DNA of 64,000 nt from Nocardia sp. NRRL S-836 (GTDB lineage: Bacteria; Actinomycetota; Actinomycetes; Mycobacteriales; Pseudonocardiaceae), in contig NZ_LGDY01000058.1 in assembly GCF_001279525.1 (NCBI RefSeq), positions 1-64,000 of the forward strand, given 5' to 3'. The notes below the pieces were generated by a model. The model had not been told where the DNA came from, did not search any database, and worked only from the letters and a program-made list of their open reading frames with translations. Made by a program: the position numbers and the translations under genes. Positions within the stretch are counted from its first letter, which is position 1. Each line of letters begins with the position of its first letter. Positions 7,416-16,100 of the stretch are shown piece by piece.

Positions 7416-9113
7416 TCAGCTGCCCGCCGGCGGTGCCACCGGGTCGCCCAGGGGGTTCAGCAGGTCCGCCTTGCCCTCGAACGCGAACAACAGCAGGTCG
7501 ACCATCCGGAACGTCGTGCTGTCCGGGCCGAGCGTGGGCCGCCAGTACGGCGAGCGCACGATCGAGATCCGGCTGCCCTCGATGGCCCGGTGGAACACCT
7601 CGGCGGTGATGCGGCCGCCGACCGGTCCCAGCCGGCCGTTGTTGATCTCCGCCTCGCGCAGGACGTAGAACCACAGCGGGGTCGCCTCGACCAGCTGCGC
7701 CTTCTGCTCGTCGGTCAGCGCGTCGAGCGACACGCCACCGGCGCCGGTCAGGACCTGCTCGCCGGTGAGCGGCTCGACCTCCATGAGCTCCGCCATCTGC
7801 TGGCCGCTCGCGAGGCCCATCATGCTGGCGCGGGTCAGGTTGCGGAACGCGAGGTTGCGCTCGATCTCCCTGAACTGCGTGCCGCGGCCGCCGAACGTGC
7901 CCGCCGGCAACGCGGTGAGCGGGTTGACCAGCAGCGTGTCGATCTCCTTCGCGACGTTGCCGCCACCGAGCTCGGCGGGCGGTACGAGGTCGTCGCGGCC
8001 GGCCTCGGCGAAGTCGTAGAGCCGCCGGAAGTCCGCGATCCAGTTGCTGGGCAACGTGAAGATCGGGCCCCGGTTGACATCGTCGAGGTCGGCGGGCGTC
8101 TGCGAGCTCGGGTCGAAGTTGCCGGACACGCCGGTGAACGTGAACAGCGCGAACAGCGACGCGATCCCGCCGGGACCGGTCGAGTTGAACACCCGGTTCC
8201 ACTGGTAGGCGCCGCGGATCATGCTGTGGCCCAGCCGGTAGGACGCCACCGAGAACTCGATCGGCATCGTCGGCGTGTTGTCGCGGCCGTAGTAGCGGCC
8301 GGGCACCTCGAAGAACCTGCGGCCGTTGGTGAAGACGTCGTCCACGATCGCCGGGTCGACGACGCGCGGCAGGAAGTCCGTCTTCAGCATGTACTGGTAG
8401 TGCCGGACCACCAGCTCCTTGGCCGCGCGGAACAGCCGCTCCCCGGTGAGGCCGGTGAGCGCGAGCTCGTCGACCACCCGGTTGTGGAAGCGGATGAACG
8501 CCAGATGTGTCTGCGCGATCACGAGGTTCTCGTCGTTGCGCGCGTCCGGGATCAGCGGCAGCCGCCGGTCGGCGGCCGTGCCCAGCTCACCACCGCGGCG
8601 CGGCAGGTCGAAGCCCTCGAACGGCACGTTGGTGCCCTCGTCGGGGAACGGCACCGGCGTCGTCGTGCCGACCTTGAGCTTGACGCCGTCCTCCGCGTAG
8701 AACGCCTGGTCGTCCTTGTCGCGCGGCCCCCGCCCGTACACCGAGTCGAGGTCCAGCGCGGGCGACCGGCCCTGCAGCAGCTCGTCGAGGTTGACGTCGC
8801 TGCCCAGCTGCGCCTCCGTGCGGTCCATCGTGAGGTCGTGGTCGACGAACTGGCCGAGGTAGGTGAACCCCGCCGGCACCGCCGGGTTCTGCGAGTCGGG
8901 CTGCGGCACGGCCGGGTCGGGCGTCATCGCCGTCGCCAGCGCCACGCGGAGGTCCTCGCTCGTCGGCGCCCCCTTCGGCCCCAGCCGTGAGAAGCGGAAC
9001 CTGCGCAGCTCCTCCGTCGTGGAGGGCTGGCGTGCGGTGGCCGTGCCGTTCGCGTCGAATTCCAGCACACCTTCGCCCACGACGAAGAAACTGTCGCGCG
9101 AATGCCTTTTCAT
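7416..9113 (-). CDS. Animal-type heme peroxidase
   Basis: A 565-residue protein of the peroxidase-cyclooxygenase superfamily, bacterial branch. The distal histidine is His92 in GQFVDHDLTMD. The proximal histidine is about His296 in YRLGHSMIRGAYQWN. AFIRFHNRVVDEL (the helix before the RAAKELVVRHYQYM helix) is a well-conserved marker. There is no signal peptide, so it is probably cytoplasmic or exported in another way. These enzymes use peroxide to oxidise halides or organic substrates; the substrate here is unknown. ATG 9113 has a GGGGGA ribosome-binding site. It is first in a pair with the DoxX-like gene. Confidence 0.93.
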   Translation of the reverse strand: MKRHSRDSFFVVGEGVLEFDANGTATARQPSTTEELRRFRFSRLGPKGAPTSEDLRVALATAMTPDPAVPQPDSQNPAVPAGFTYLGQFVDHDLTMDRTEAQLGSDVNLDELLQGRSPALDLDSVYGRGPRDKDDQAFYAEDGVKLKVGTTTPVPFPDEGTNVPFEGFDLPRRGGELGTAADRRLPLIPDARNDENLVIAQTHLAFIRFHNRVVDELALTGLTGERLFRAAKELVVRHYQYMLKTDFLPRVVDPAIVDDVFTNGRRFFEVPGRYYGRDNTPTMPIEFSVASYRLGHSMIRGAYQWNRVFNSTGPGGIASLFALFTFTGVSGNFDPSSQTPADLDDVNRGPIFTLPSNWIADFRRLYDFAEAGRDDLVPPAELGGGNVAKEIDTLLVNPLTALPAGTFGGRGTQFREIERNLAFRNLTRASMMGLASGQQMAELMEVEPLTGEQVLTGAGGVSLDALTDEQKAQLVEATPLWFYVLREAEINNGRLGPVGGRITAEVFHRAIEGSRISIVRSPYWRPTLGPDSTTFRMVDLLLFAFEGKADLLNPLGDPVAPPAGS

Positions 9114-9350
9114 ATTTCCCCCTGTGTCCCCTCATCCAAGCGACCTGTTCCCCAACAGGTGCCTGCCCCACCGCCAGTCTCCATACGGACGAAATTAGCG
9201 TCGAAGCTTTTGGGCAGAACCAAAACCTCGTCACCGAGCGGATACGAGGTGGCCGGAAACAATCTCGAACAACGGCGACCGGGCGCGTCGGGTTGGAATC
9301 CTCATGGGCGAACCGGGGTTGAACCGGCGCCGGACCGGGTACCCATCAGG

Positions 9351-9692
9351 ATGCTCGTTGTCACGACCGCGAAGTCGTCCGGTGTCTCCACCCTCCTCAC
9401 GGTTGCCGGAGTGCTCGACGCGAACGGCGCGGGACGACTCCTCTCCCGGCTCGACCGGCTCCTCGACCAGGGACACCGGCGGCTGGTGCTGGACCTCGGC
9501 GGTGTCGAGTTCTGCGACTCCAGCGGGGTGAGCGCCCTGGTACGCGGGCACGCGCGGGCGTCGGCGGCGGCCGGCGGGCTGCGGATCTCGACGGCCTCGC
9601 CTCAGGTGCTGCGGGTGCTGGAGATCTCCGGCCTGGCGAGGATGTTCGGCCTTCAGTCCACTGTGGACACCCAGGACACCGTCAGCCCGTGA
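9351..9692 (+). CDS. STAS-domain anti-sigma factor antagonist
   Basis: A 113-residue single-domain protein. LTVAGVLDANGAGRLLSRL and LVLDLGGVEFCDSSGVSALV are the STAS beta-alpha core. The serine in DSSG is the site phosphorylated by anti-sigma kinases in the SpoIIAA/RsbV family. It would act by binding an anti-sigma factor and releasing a sigma factor, but no partner kinase is nearby. ATG 9351 is chosen because the STAS fold starts there; the ribosome-binding site (ATCAGG) is weak. The 237 bases before it must hold the divergent peroxidase promoter. Confidence 0.88.
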   Translation: MLVVTTAKSSGVSTLLTVAGVLDANGAGRLLSRLDRLLDQGHRRLVLDLGGVEFCDSSGVSALVRGHARASAAAGGLRISTASPQVLRVLEISGLARMFGLQSTVDTQDTVSP

Positions 9693-9722
9693 CGGCCGGC
9701 TGAGCGGACGGTGTGGCGCCGG

Positions 9723-10256
9723 TCAGGAGCAGACCGTGCGCAGCGCCTCGGCCAGCGCGTCCTCGTGCAGGCGGTCGAGGTGGTGCAGCACGACCGCGGA
9801 CCGTTCCGCCAGCGCCGCGTGGACCTCGCACCGCGGCGAGGGGTGGCGGACCGATGTGGTGTCCCGGAGCTCGGCCAGGATGTCGGTGGTGAGCCGGTCC
9901 AGGACCGGGCGGACCTCGGTGGCGAGGTCGGGGCGGTGCAGCGGGACCTCCTCGGGATGCGCGGTCCAGCGCGCGTACAGGCCGCGTTGCACGAGTTTGT
10001 TCGCCTCGACCTGGGCGCGGAAGAACCGCACCGCGTTCTCCGGGTCGAGGCCCAGCCCGGCGGAACGGGCGCGCACGCCGTCGAGCACGACCTGTTCACG
10101 GGCCGGGTCGTCGATGGGCTGGGTCGTGCCGAACTTGGCCGCCGCCACCAGGTCGGCGACCCGCACGCGCTGCACGGCCAGGCCGGTGAGCTCGCCGAGA
10201 GGGCCGAGCGGGGTGAGCGACGCGGCGAGGGTGAGGGCGACCGCGAGGATCTTCAT
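9723..10256 (-). CDS. Secreted (gamma-class, AroQ) chorismate mutase
   Basis: About 177 residues: a signal peptide (MKILAVALTLAASLTPLGPL) followed by an all-helical AroQ domain. RVADLVAAAKFGTTQPIDDP, then REQVVLDGVRARSAGLGLDP and FFRAQVEANKLVQ, match the exported chorismate mutases of Mycobacterium (TIGR01806 type), including the catalytic K and RxQ-xAN-K residues. It isomerises chorismate to prephenate, oddly outside the membrane, where the role is not known. ATG 10256 gives the best signal peptide; the upstream extension is arginine-rich and rejected. It is convergent with the STAS gene. Confidence 0.87.
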   Translation of the reverse strand: MKILAVALTLAASLTPLGPLGELTGLAVQRVRVADLVAAAKFGTTQPIDDPAREQVVLDGVRARSAGLGLDPENAVRFFRAQVEANKLVQRGLYARWTAHPEEVPLHRPDLATEVRPVLDRLTTDILAELRDTTSVRHPSPRCEVHAALAERSAVVLHHLDRLHEDALAEALRTVCS

Positions 10257-10327
10257 GACCCCCGAGCGTGCCACGGCGGTGCGGCGGGGTCCATCCACAA
10301 GATCCGCGGAGGTGTCATGATGGCGGG

Positions 10328-10687
10328 GTGGAGTCCACGCGCATCGACCGCTGGCTGTGGGCGGTCCGGCTGACGAAGACCCGCCCGGACGCCGCTGCGG
10401 CGTGCCGGGGCGGGCACGTGCGCATCAACGACAAGCCGGCGAAACCCTCCACGATCGTCGTCCCGGGCGACCAGGTGCGGGCCCGCGTGGGCGACCGGAC
10501 CAGGATCGTCGAGGTGGTGCGGGTGATCCAGAAACGGGTCGGTGCCGCCGATGCCGCGACGTGCTTCATCGACCGCACACCGCCGCCGCCGAAGGACATC
10601 CCGGTGGTGGCGCAGCGCGAGCGCGGCGCGGGACGGCCGACGAAGCGCGAACGGCGCGTGCTCGACCGCTTCCGCTCCCAGGGTTAG
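10328..10687 (+). CDS. S4-domain RNA-binding protein (Hsp15/HslR-like)
   Basis: A 119-residue basic protein. The S4 domain spans about residues 3-65: TRIDRWLWAVRLTKTRPDAA, then CRGGHVRINDKPAKPSTIVVPGDQV. The C-terminal tail is lysine/arginine-rich (GRPTKRERRVLDRFRSQG), as in Hsp15, which binds stalled 50S subunits carrying a peptidyl-tRNA. The GTG at 10328 is chosen because S4 homology starts immediately; a GGAGG lies about 15 bases upstream, rather far. It is convergent with the sirtuin gene. Confidence 0.88.
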   Translation: MESTRIDRWLWAVRLTKTRPDAAAACRGGHVRINDKPAKPSTIVVPGDQVRARVGDRTRIVEVVRVIQKRVGAADAATCFIDRTPPPPKDIPVVAQRERGAGRPTKRERRVLDRFRSQG

Positions 10688-10725
10688 CCACCCGCGCCGA
10701 GGTCTGCTCACCGGTGACCGGCTGG

Positions 10726-11610
10726 TCAGTGACCGTTTCCGTGCCGCAGAACGACGTCCGCGAGCTCGGTGAGCGACTGGCCCAGCGGCAGGTCCACGCG
10801 GACGCCGGCGAACTGGTCGCCGCGGGTCTCGCCGCGGTTGATGATCGCGACGGGCAACCCGGCCGCGGCGGCGCGGCGGACGAACCGCAGGCCGGACATC
10901 ACGGTCAGCGAGGAACCCAGCACCAGCAACGACTTCGCGTTGTCGACCAGGTCGTAGCACTGCTCGACGCGGGGACGCGGCACGTTCTCGCCGAAGAACA
11001 CGACGTCCGGCTTCAGCACGCCACCGCAGGCGAGGCAGTCCACGACCACGAAGTCGCGCACCTGCTCCTCCGGCAGGAACACGTCGCCGTCGGGATTGAT
11101 CTCGTCGGTGGTCGCGGCGAAGTCCGGGTTGGCCGCGCGCAGGCGGCGGTCGAGCTCGACACGCGGTGAGACCAGGCCGCAGTTCAGGCAGATCACCCGG
11201 TCGAGGCCGCCGTGCAGCTCGACGACGTCGTGGGTGCCGGCGGCCTGGTGCAGGCCGTCGACGTTCTGGGTGATCACGCCGCACAGCCGGCTGCCCAGGC
11301 GGGTCACGGCGTGGTGGCCCGCGTTGGGGTGGGCGCGGGCGATGGTGCGCCAGCCGACGTGGCTGCGTGCCCAGTAGCGCTGCCGGCCGGCGGCGCTGGT
11401 GGTGAACTCCTCGTAGGTCATCGGCGTGTGGCGGCGCAGGGAGCCGCCCTCGCCGCGGTAGTCGGGGATGCCGGACTCGGTCGACAGGCCCGCTCCGCTG
11501 AGCACCAGGACCCCGCCGCTCTCGACCAGGGGCACGACCTCGGTCAGGTCGGAGGTGCGCGGCAGTGGAGGGCCCGAAGGCGACCAGGTCAGCGTGGGCC
11601 GTGTCCGCAC
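10726..11610 (-). CDS. Sir2-family NAD-dependent protein deacylase
   Basis: A 294-residue sirtuin. [15 protein letters not shown] is the NAD-binding signature, [12 protein letters not shown] carries the N-D pair, the histidine of VELHGGL is the general base, and a zinc ribbon is formed by CLNC and CLAC separated by about 45 residues. The long zinc-module insertion and length suggest the class II (SIRT4-like) group. It removes acyl groups from lysines using NAD. The GTG at 11610 lies one base after the GH5 stop, so the two are probably one transcript, an unexpected pairing. Confidence 0.93.
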   Translation of the reverse strand: MRTRPTLTWSPSGPPLPRTSDLTEVVPLVESGGVLVLSGAGLSTESGIPDYRGEGGSLRRHTPMTYEEFTTSAAGRQRYWARSHVGWRTIARAHPNAGHHAVTRLGSRLCGVITQNVDGLHQAAGTHDVVELHGGLDRVICLNCGLVSPRVELDRRLRAANPDFAATTDEINPDGDVFLPEEQVRDFVVVDCLACGGVLKPDVVFFGENVPRPRVEQCYDLVDNAKSLLVLGSSLTVMSGLRFVRRAAAAGLPVAIINRGETRGDQFAGVRVDLPLGQSLTELADVVLRHGNGH

Positions 11611-11611
11611 C

Positions 11612-13318
11612 TCACCAGCTTACGTGCCACTGCCGCAGTTCGGCCTCAGCCGCGGCGACGTCACCGTTCGACGGGGCCGTGACCAGCGCGAACTGCCTTC
11701 CGGGGCCGCCGGTGAGGAGCAGCCTGTCGCCGCTGGCGGTGGCGTTCGCGGAGGTGACCACGAGCGGTGAGCGCAGCGACTCGGGCAGGTGGACCTCGGT
11801 GGGGGCGGGACCGCCGGTCGAGTCCCAGACGAGGACCGCGAACGGTGCCGAGCCGACCAGGGCGCGCACGGCGGGCAGCGGGATCTGCTGCCAGGTCTGA
11901 TGGACGCGGTCCTCGTAGGTGAACGCGAGCGTGGTGCCCGCGACGGCCTGCGGGTAGACGCGGTCGACGACCGCGCGGTCCACGGTGAGCACGGGGTTGC
12001 CGGACGCGTCGAGCCTGATCGCCGAGAAGTGCTCGTCGTTCATCGCGTCGCCGTCGGTGCGGACCTTGTCCGGGTTGTCGTTCATCAGCTCGTGGTGGCG
12101 GTCGTAGTTGGTGTCCCAGTGCCACTGGCTGCCCGAGACCACCGTGCCGCGCGGCGCCGACCACCAGCGCGCACCCGGCGCGGCCGAGTCGAGGCCCTGG
12201 TACATCGCCTTGAGCACGGAGGCGTTCTTGTCGGAGGTGAAGCCGGCGACCGGATGGCCGAACTCGGACACGATGGCCGTGGTGCCGAGCGCCTGGGCTC
12301 GGGAGCGGATCGTGGTGAACGCCTGCACGTACTGGCCGTCCGCCGCCTTGCCGGGCATGAGGACGCCCGACTGGGCTTTTCCGTCGTAGAAGTGGGCGTT
12401 GAACACGAACCGGTCGCCGAGGGCGGGCACGAGCGGGAGGCCGCCGGACTCGGCGAAGAAGTCCACGTTCTGGTTCCAGAACACGAGCGGCTCGACGAAC
12501 GCGGCCTTGTGCGCCCAGCCGGCCTCGTCCATCTCGGCGCGGAACCGCCGGTAGAACGGCATCAGGAGGTCGCGTTCCCACTGCTGAGAGGTCTGCCCCT
12601 GCTCGTAGCGACCCGCGTACGGCTCGTTGAGCGGGTCGACGCCGGCGACGAGCTTGAACTCGCCTGCGGGCAACGCTTCCCGCACGTGCTTCAACGCCTC
12701 GCCGGCGGCCGCGATGAACGAGTCCTGCACGCCGCCGCGGTTGTGCCAGAAGTCGTAGGTGGCGCCGGTGACGGCGTTGTTGTTCTTCATGTTCTGACCC
12801 CAGTGCGCGCAGAGGCCGCACGACTCCTTGGGATAGCCGCTCGCCGCCCACGCCGGTGCGCCGTCGCCGGTGTACCAGCTGCCGGGGTTGAACAGGTGAC
12901 GCGAGTACAGGTCCTGGTGGAAGTCGAGGTAGACGCGGATCCCCTGGCCGGTGAAGGCGCGCAGCTGCTCGGTCATCCGCCCGAGGTAGGCGTGGTCGAT
13001 CTGCCCGCGCCGCGGTTCGATCCAGGCCCAGGTGAGCAGGAACCGCACGGCGTTGGCGCCGGTCAGCCGCTTCATCAGCTCGGCGGACCCGCGGGCGTCG
13101 GCGGTCGTGGCGAACGGCAGGCCGCGGTGCTCGGCGAGCTTGGCGGTGCCGGAGACGTTGAACCCGCGCAGCACCACCTCGCGGCCGTGCTCGTCGCGGA
13201 AGACCCCGCCGGAGACCCGGAGCTCGGTGCCGTCGAACGACTCCGCCCGCACCGGGGCGGCCGGGGTGAGCACCGCCGACAGGAGGAACAGCACCGCCAG
13301 GAGAGCCGATCGCCGCAT
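11612..13318 (-). CDS. Secreted GH5 endoglycoceramidase-like glycosidase
   Basis: A 568-residue exported protein. The signal peptide is MRRSALLAVLFLLSAVLTPA with cleavage near VRA-ES. The TIM barrel carries the acid/base Glu232 in DPLNEPYAG and the nucleophile Glu352 in VSEFGHP. VLRGFNVSG and LDFHQDLYSRH match the endoglycoceramidase branch of family 5, which cleaves glycans from glycosphingolipids or steryl glycosides. A small beta-sandwich domain follows (about 470-568). ATG 13318 has an AAGGTGG ribosome-binding site; upstream in-frame sequence is rejected. A perfect palindrome lies 13 bases upstream (13331-13351). Confidence 0.88.
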   Translation of the reverse strand: MRRSALLAVLFLLSAVLTPAAPVRAESFDGTELRVSGGVFRDEHGREVVLRGFNVSGTAKLAEHRGLPFATTADARGSAELMKRLTGANAVRFLLTWAWIEPRRGQIDHAYLGRMTEQLRAFTGQGIRVYLDFHQDLYSRHLFNPGSWYTGDGAPAWAASGYPKESCGLCAHWGQNMKNNNAVTGATYDFWHNRGGVQDSFIAAAGEALKHVREALPAGEFKLVAGVDPLNEPYAGRYEQGQTSQQWERDLLMPFYRRFRAEMDEAGWAHKAAFVEPLVFWNQNVDFFAESGGLPLVPALGDRFVFNAHFYDGKAQSGVLMPGKAADGQYVQAFTTIRSRAQALGTTAIVSEFGHPVAGFTSDKNASVLKAMYQGLDSAAPGARWWSAPRGTVVSGSQWHWDTNYDRHHELMNDNPDKVRTDGDAMNDEHFSAIRLDASGNPVLTVDRAVVDRVYPQAVAGTTLAFTYEDRVHQTWQQIPLPAVRALVGSAPFAVLVWDSTGGPAPTEVHLPESLRSPLVVTSANATASGDRLLLTGGPGRQFALVTAPSNGDVAAAEAELRQWHVSW

Positions 13319-13330
13319 CGCCGCCACCTT

Positions 13331-13351
13331 AACGTGAACGAGGTTCACGTT
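13331..13351 (-). promoter_or_regulatory. Perfect palindrome upstream of GH5 gene
   Basis: AACGTGAAC (13331-13339), spacer GAG, GTTCACGTT (13343-13351): 9-bp arms with no mismatch. Its position just upstream of the GH5 start suggests a repressor operator, of the size bound by TetR or MarR dimers. No candidate regulator is adjacent. Confidence 0.65.
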
Positions 13352-13407
13352 GGACGGTAGTGGACGGGAACGGGCGCGGCTAGCGTCCAGACTGCGCAAC
13401 GGGACCC

Positions 13408-13459
13408 GGCGAGCCGGGCGTGACCACGCGGGCTCCGTCGTGGTCACGCCCGGCTCGCC
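13408..13459 (-). terminator. Very strong terminator after beta-lactamase
   Basis: Arms 13408-13428 and 13439-13459 are perfectly complementary over 21 bp (GGCGAGCCGGGCGTGACCA... and its complement) with a 10-base loop. It begins about 37 bases after the beta-lactamase stop codon (13496) and insulates the GH5 gene from it. Confidence 0.85.
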
Positions 13460-13495
13460 CCTGGTCCGCAGACCGTGGACGAACCCCGCGCGGGG

Positions 13496-14377
13496 TCAGC
13501 TCATCGCGTCGGCGACCAGCGCCGCGGCCTTGGCCACGAGCGGTTCGTCGGCACCGGCCTTCGGGTCCGCCGGCTTGGTCGCGAGGACCGCGACCACGAT
13601 CGGCGCGCGGCCGGGTGGCCACGTGATGCCGACGTCGTTGGTGGTGCCGTAGCTGCCGGTGCCGGTCTTGTCGCCGAGCCGCCACTCGCCGGGCAGGCCG
13701 GCCCGCAGCCGGTTGGCGCCGGTGGTGTTCGCGAGCAGCCAGTCGGTCAGCTGCCGGGCGTCCGGCCGTTCGAGCGCGTGGCCGACCGTCAGGCGGGCGT
13801 ACGACTGCCCGATCGCCCGCGGCGAGGTCGTGTCGCACTCCTGCCACGGCTCGGCGGAGTTGAGCTCGGGCTCCCACCGGTCCAGGCGCGTGACCGGGTC
13901 GCCGATCGAGCGGCAGAACCGGGTGACCGCGCTCGGGCCGCCCAGCTCGCGCAGCAGGAGGTTGGCGGCGGCGTTGTCGCTGTAGGTGATGGTGGCCTCG
14001 CACAGGGCCCTGACCGTCATGCCGTTCGCCAGGTTCTCCGGCTTGCCGGTGATCGGCCCGTACCCTGCCTTGTCGACCTCGGCCTGCGTGTAGCGCAGGA
14101 CCTTGTCCAGCAACGCGCCGTCCTGGTCGCGCCGCAGGACCGCTCCCGCGACGAGCGTCTTGAAGACCGAGCAGATCGGAAAACGCTCGTTCGACCGGTA
14201 CAGCACCGTTCGACCGCTTCCGGTGTCACTCGCGAACACGCCCAGCCGTGCGCCGTGCTGCTGTTCGAGGTCGCGCAACCGGCCCGTGATCGGTGAGGCC
14301 TGTGCCTGCGCGGGCACGGCGACGGCCAGCGCGGCCCCCGCCCCCAACGCCAGCGCTACCCGACGGTTAACTCCCAA
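13496..14377 (-). CDS. Class A serine beta-lactamase
   Basis: A 293-residue enzyme. All active-site motifs are present: SVFK (Ser70 and Lys73, also by simple counting from the chosen start), SDN in TYSDNAAANLLL, the general-base glutamate in WEPELN, and KTG in GDKTGTGSYG. It hydrolyses penicillins and related beta-lactams outside the membrane. The signal peptide NRRVALALGAGAALAVAVPA with twin arginines suggests Tat export. A TTG at 14377 is the best start, with GGAAGGGG 8 bases upstream; another TTG at 14398 is possible. PAP2 lies upstream in the same direction. Confidence 0.95.
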   Translation of the reverse strand: MGVNRRVALALGAGAALAVAVPAQAQASPITGRLRDLEQQHGARLGVFASDTGSGRTVLYRSNERFPICSVFKTLVAGAVLRRDQDGALLDKVLRYTQAEVDKAGYGPITGKPENLANGMTVRALCEATITYSDNAAANLLLRELGGPSAVTRFCRSIGDPVTRLDRWEPELNSAEPWQECDTTSPRAIGQSYARLTVGHALERPDARQLTDWLLANTTGANRLRAGLPGEWRLGDKTGTGSYGTTNDVGITWPPGRAPIVVAVLATKPADPKAGADEPLVAKAAALVADAMS

Positions 14378-14447
14378 CGCTCTGTCCCCTTCCCGCAATA
14401 CCTCTCCACCTCCAAGACGTCTCGGAGATCAACTGGTTGCTCCACGG

Positions 14448-15278
14448 TCAGGCGACCCGCCGCCAGCACGCCAGGAACGCGAGCGCCGCCGCGATCGACC
14501 CCGCGGACGCCAGCGACCCCGCACCCAGGTAGATCACCCACTCGTCCGCGCCGAGCCCTTCCCTGGCCAGAGGCACGCCCCACAGCACCGCGCCCAGGCC
14601 GAGCGACACCAGCCCTGCCAGCGCCCAGAACACGACGAGCACCACCCTCGGTTTCTTGCTCGGACCGTCGTACCGTTCGAGCGCTCCCCTGCGGGCCAGC
14701 CACCAGGACGCAAGCGCCGCAACGGAAAGCGCGATCGCGTCGGCCGCGAGCGTGTCGCTGAGCCGGTGCCACTTCGCGGTCAGCGTGTACTGCCCGATGC
14801 CGACCGCCCACGGCAGCACGAAGAACAGCAGCACGCCCCGCCACCGGTACGGCACCACGATCACCGCCGCGAACAGCACCGTCATCGCGATGGTCGTGTG
14901 TCCACTCGGGAGGCTGTTGTGCGCGTAGTCTCCGGTGACCTCGACCAGCGCCGGCCGCGGCAGCACGAACCGCTTCAGCACCTGCACCACGGCCTGGCCC
15001 GCGACGATCACCCCGACCGCGGCGGCGGCGAGGTCCCACCGCTTGCGCAGCACACCGACGAGCGCCACGGCCACGACCGCCGCCACGAGCGAGTAGACGG
15101 TGATCTGCCCGAGGGCCTGCCAGGCAGCGTCCGTTTCGGACACGTCGTCCTGGTCGGCGCCGCGCAGGGCGGCGTTCTCGATCGTCTGACCGGCTCTGGT
15201 CAGCACCGCGAACACGTAGACGAGCGCCGCCACCACGAAACCTGAGGCCGCGACCACCGGCCAGCGTCGAGAGTCCAC
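14448..15278 (-). CDS. PAP2-family membrane phosphatase
   Basis: A 276-residue membrane protein with about six to seven helices. The phosphatase motifs are KRFVLPRP (KX6RP), NSLPSGHT (PSGH) and WHRLSDTLAAD (the H-X3-D of the third motif; the usual SR pair is replaced by AKW). It probably dephosphorylates undecaprenyl pyrophosphate or phosphatidic acid at the outer face of the membrane. The final two helices (about 200-276) are an extra module. It is 70 bases upstream of the beta-lactamase, both on the minus strand. Confidence 0.87.
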   Translation of the reverse strand: MDSRRWPVVAASGFVVAALVYVFAVLTRAGQTIENAALRGADQDDVSETDAAWQALGQITVYSLVAAVVAVALVGVLRKRWDLAAAAVGVIVAGQAVVQVLKRFVLPRPALVEVTGDYAHNSLPSGHTTIAMTVLFAAVIVVPYRWRGVLLFFVLPWAVGIGQYTLTAKWHRLSDTLAADAIALSVAALASWWLARRGALERYDGPSKKPRVVLVVFWALAGLVSLGLGAVLWGVPLAREGLGADEWVIYLGAGSLASAGSIAAALAFLACWRRVA

Positions 15279-15352
15279 GTGGCGAAGTGTGCGGCGGTTC
15301 TGATCAACTCGCCTGTCGAAGACAGGTGGGGCCGCAACGGTGGGTGCGGGGT

Positions 15353-16030
15353 CTACGAGGACGTGGACCCGAACCGGTGAGCGACGGCGGCGATGCGGTC
15401 GAGCACCGCCTTGACCGCCAGCGCCACGCTGTAGTCGAACTCGGCACGGCGGTCGAACCGCGCCAGCTGCGGCGCGAGCGAGGCCACGGCGGGCAAGCCG
15501 GACTCCGCGAGCACCGACCGGCGGGAGCCGTCCGGGTCGCCGAACGCCGGTGCCGCCGACACCTCACGCAGCAGGGTGCCGATCAGCGTCGCGAGCAGCA
15601 TCCGCAGCAGGTGCACGGCCTCGTCGGCGGGGGCGCCGGCGTCGAGCAGCACGGTCAGCACCGCGTCGACCGGGGCGAGGCCCTCCAGCGAGCCGAGCTG
15701 GCGGGTCAGCACGAGCGACGCGGCCCCGGGGTGGCGCAGGGCGCGTTCGCGGAAGCTGTCGGCGATGGCGCGCAGGTCGTGGCCGGGGTCGCCGGTGCGC
15801 TCGGGCGGCACGAGGCCGGCGAGGAGGTGTTCGGCGACGGCGTCGAGGAGGTCGTCCTTGTCGGCGACGTGGTTGTAGAGGCTCTTCGGGTCCACGCCGA
15901 GCACGCGTGCGACGGAGCGCATGCCGACGGCGGCCGCACCCTCGGCGTCGAGGACCCGCAGCGTTGCCTCGACGATGGCGGCACGCGACAGCCCGCCCAT
16001 ACCCCTGGGAGGCCTTCCCCGACGCGTCAT
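15353..16030 (-). CDS. TetR-family transcriptional regulator
   Basis: A 225-residue repressor-type protein. N-terminal HTH: LSRAAIVEATLRVLDAEGAA, then VARVLGVDPKSLYNHVADKDDLLDAV. The rest is an alpha-helical ligand-binding domain of the TetR_C type. ATG 16030 has an AAGGGG ribosome-binding site; upstream in-frame sequence contains the operator and is rejected. It is divergent from the NTF2-like gene at 16101, and the palindrome between them (16067-16089) is the likely operator controlling both. Confidence 0.9.
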   Translation of the reverse strand: MTRRGRPPRGMGGLSRAAIVEATLRVLDAEGAAAVGMRSVARVLGVDPKSLYNHVADKDDLLDAVAEHLLAGLVPPERTGDPGHDLRAIADSFRERALRHPGAASLVLTRQLGSLEGLAPVDAVLTVLLDAGAPADEAVHLLRMLLATLIGTLLREVSAAPAFGDPDGSRRSVLAESGLPAVASLAPQLARFDRRAEFDYSVALAVKAVLDRIAAVAHRFGSTSS

Positions 16031-16066
16031 GACGACCCCTTGCTGAAACCCGCGGTGTGGAGATAG

Positions 16067-16089
16067 TTTAACCCACGCTGTGGGTAAAA
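16067..16089. promoter_or_regulatory. TetR operator in divergent promoter
   Basis: TTTA-ACCCAC (to 16076), spacer GCT, GTGGGT-AAAA (from 16080). Arms of 6 bp are extended by three more T-A pairs after one mismatch. It is centred between the TetR start (16030) and the NTF2-like gene (16101). Confidence 0.75.
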
Positions 16090-16100
16090 GAGGAGAGATC

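Noticed and set aside
7122..8990. Open frame of 622 codons on the plus strand
   Set aside because: Antisense to the heme peroxidase, which has clear catalytic histidines.
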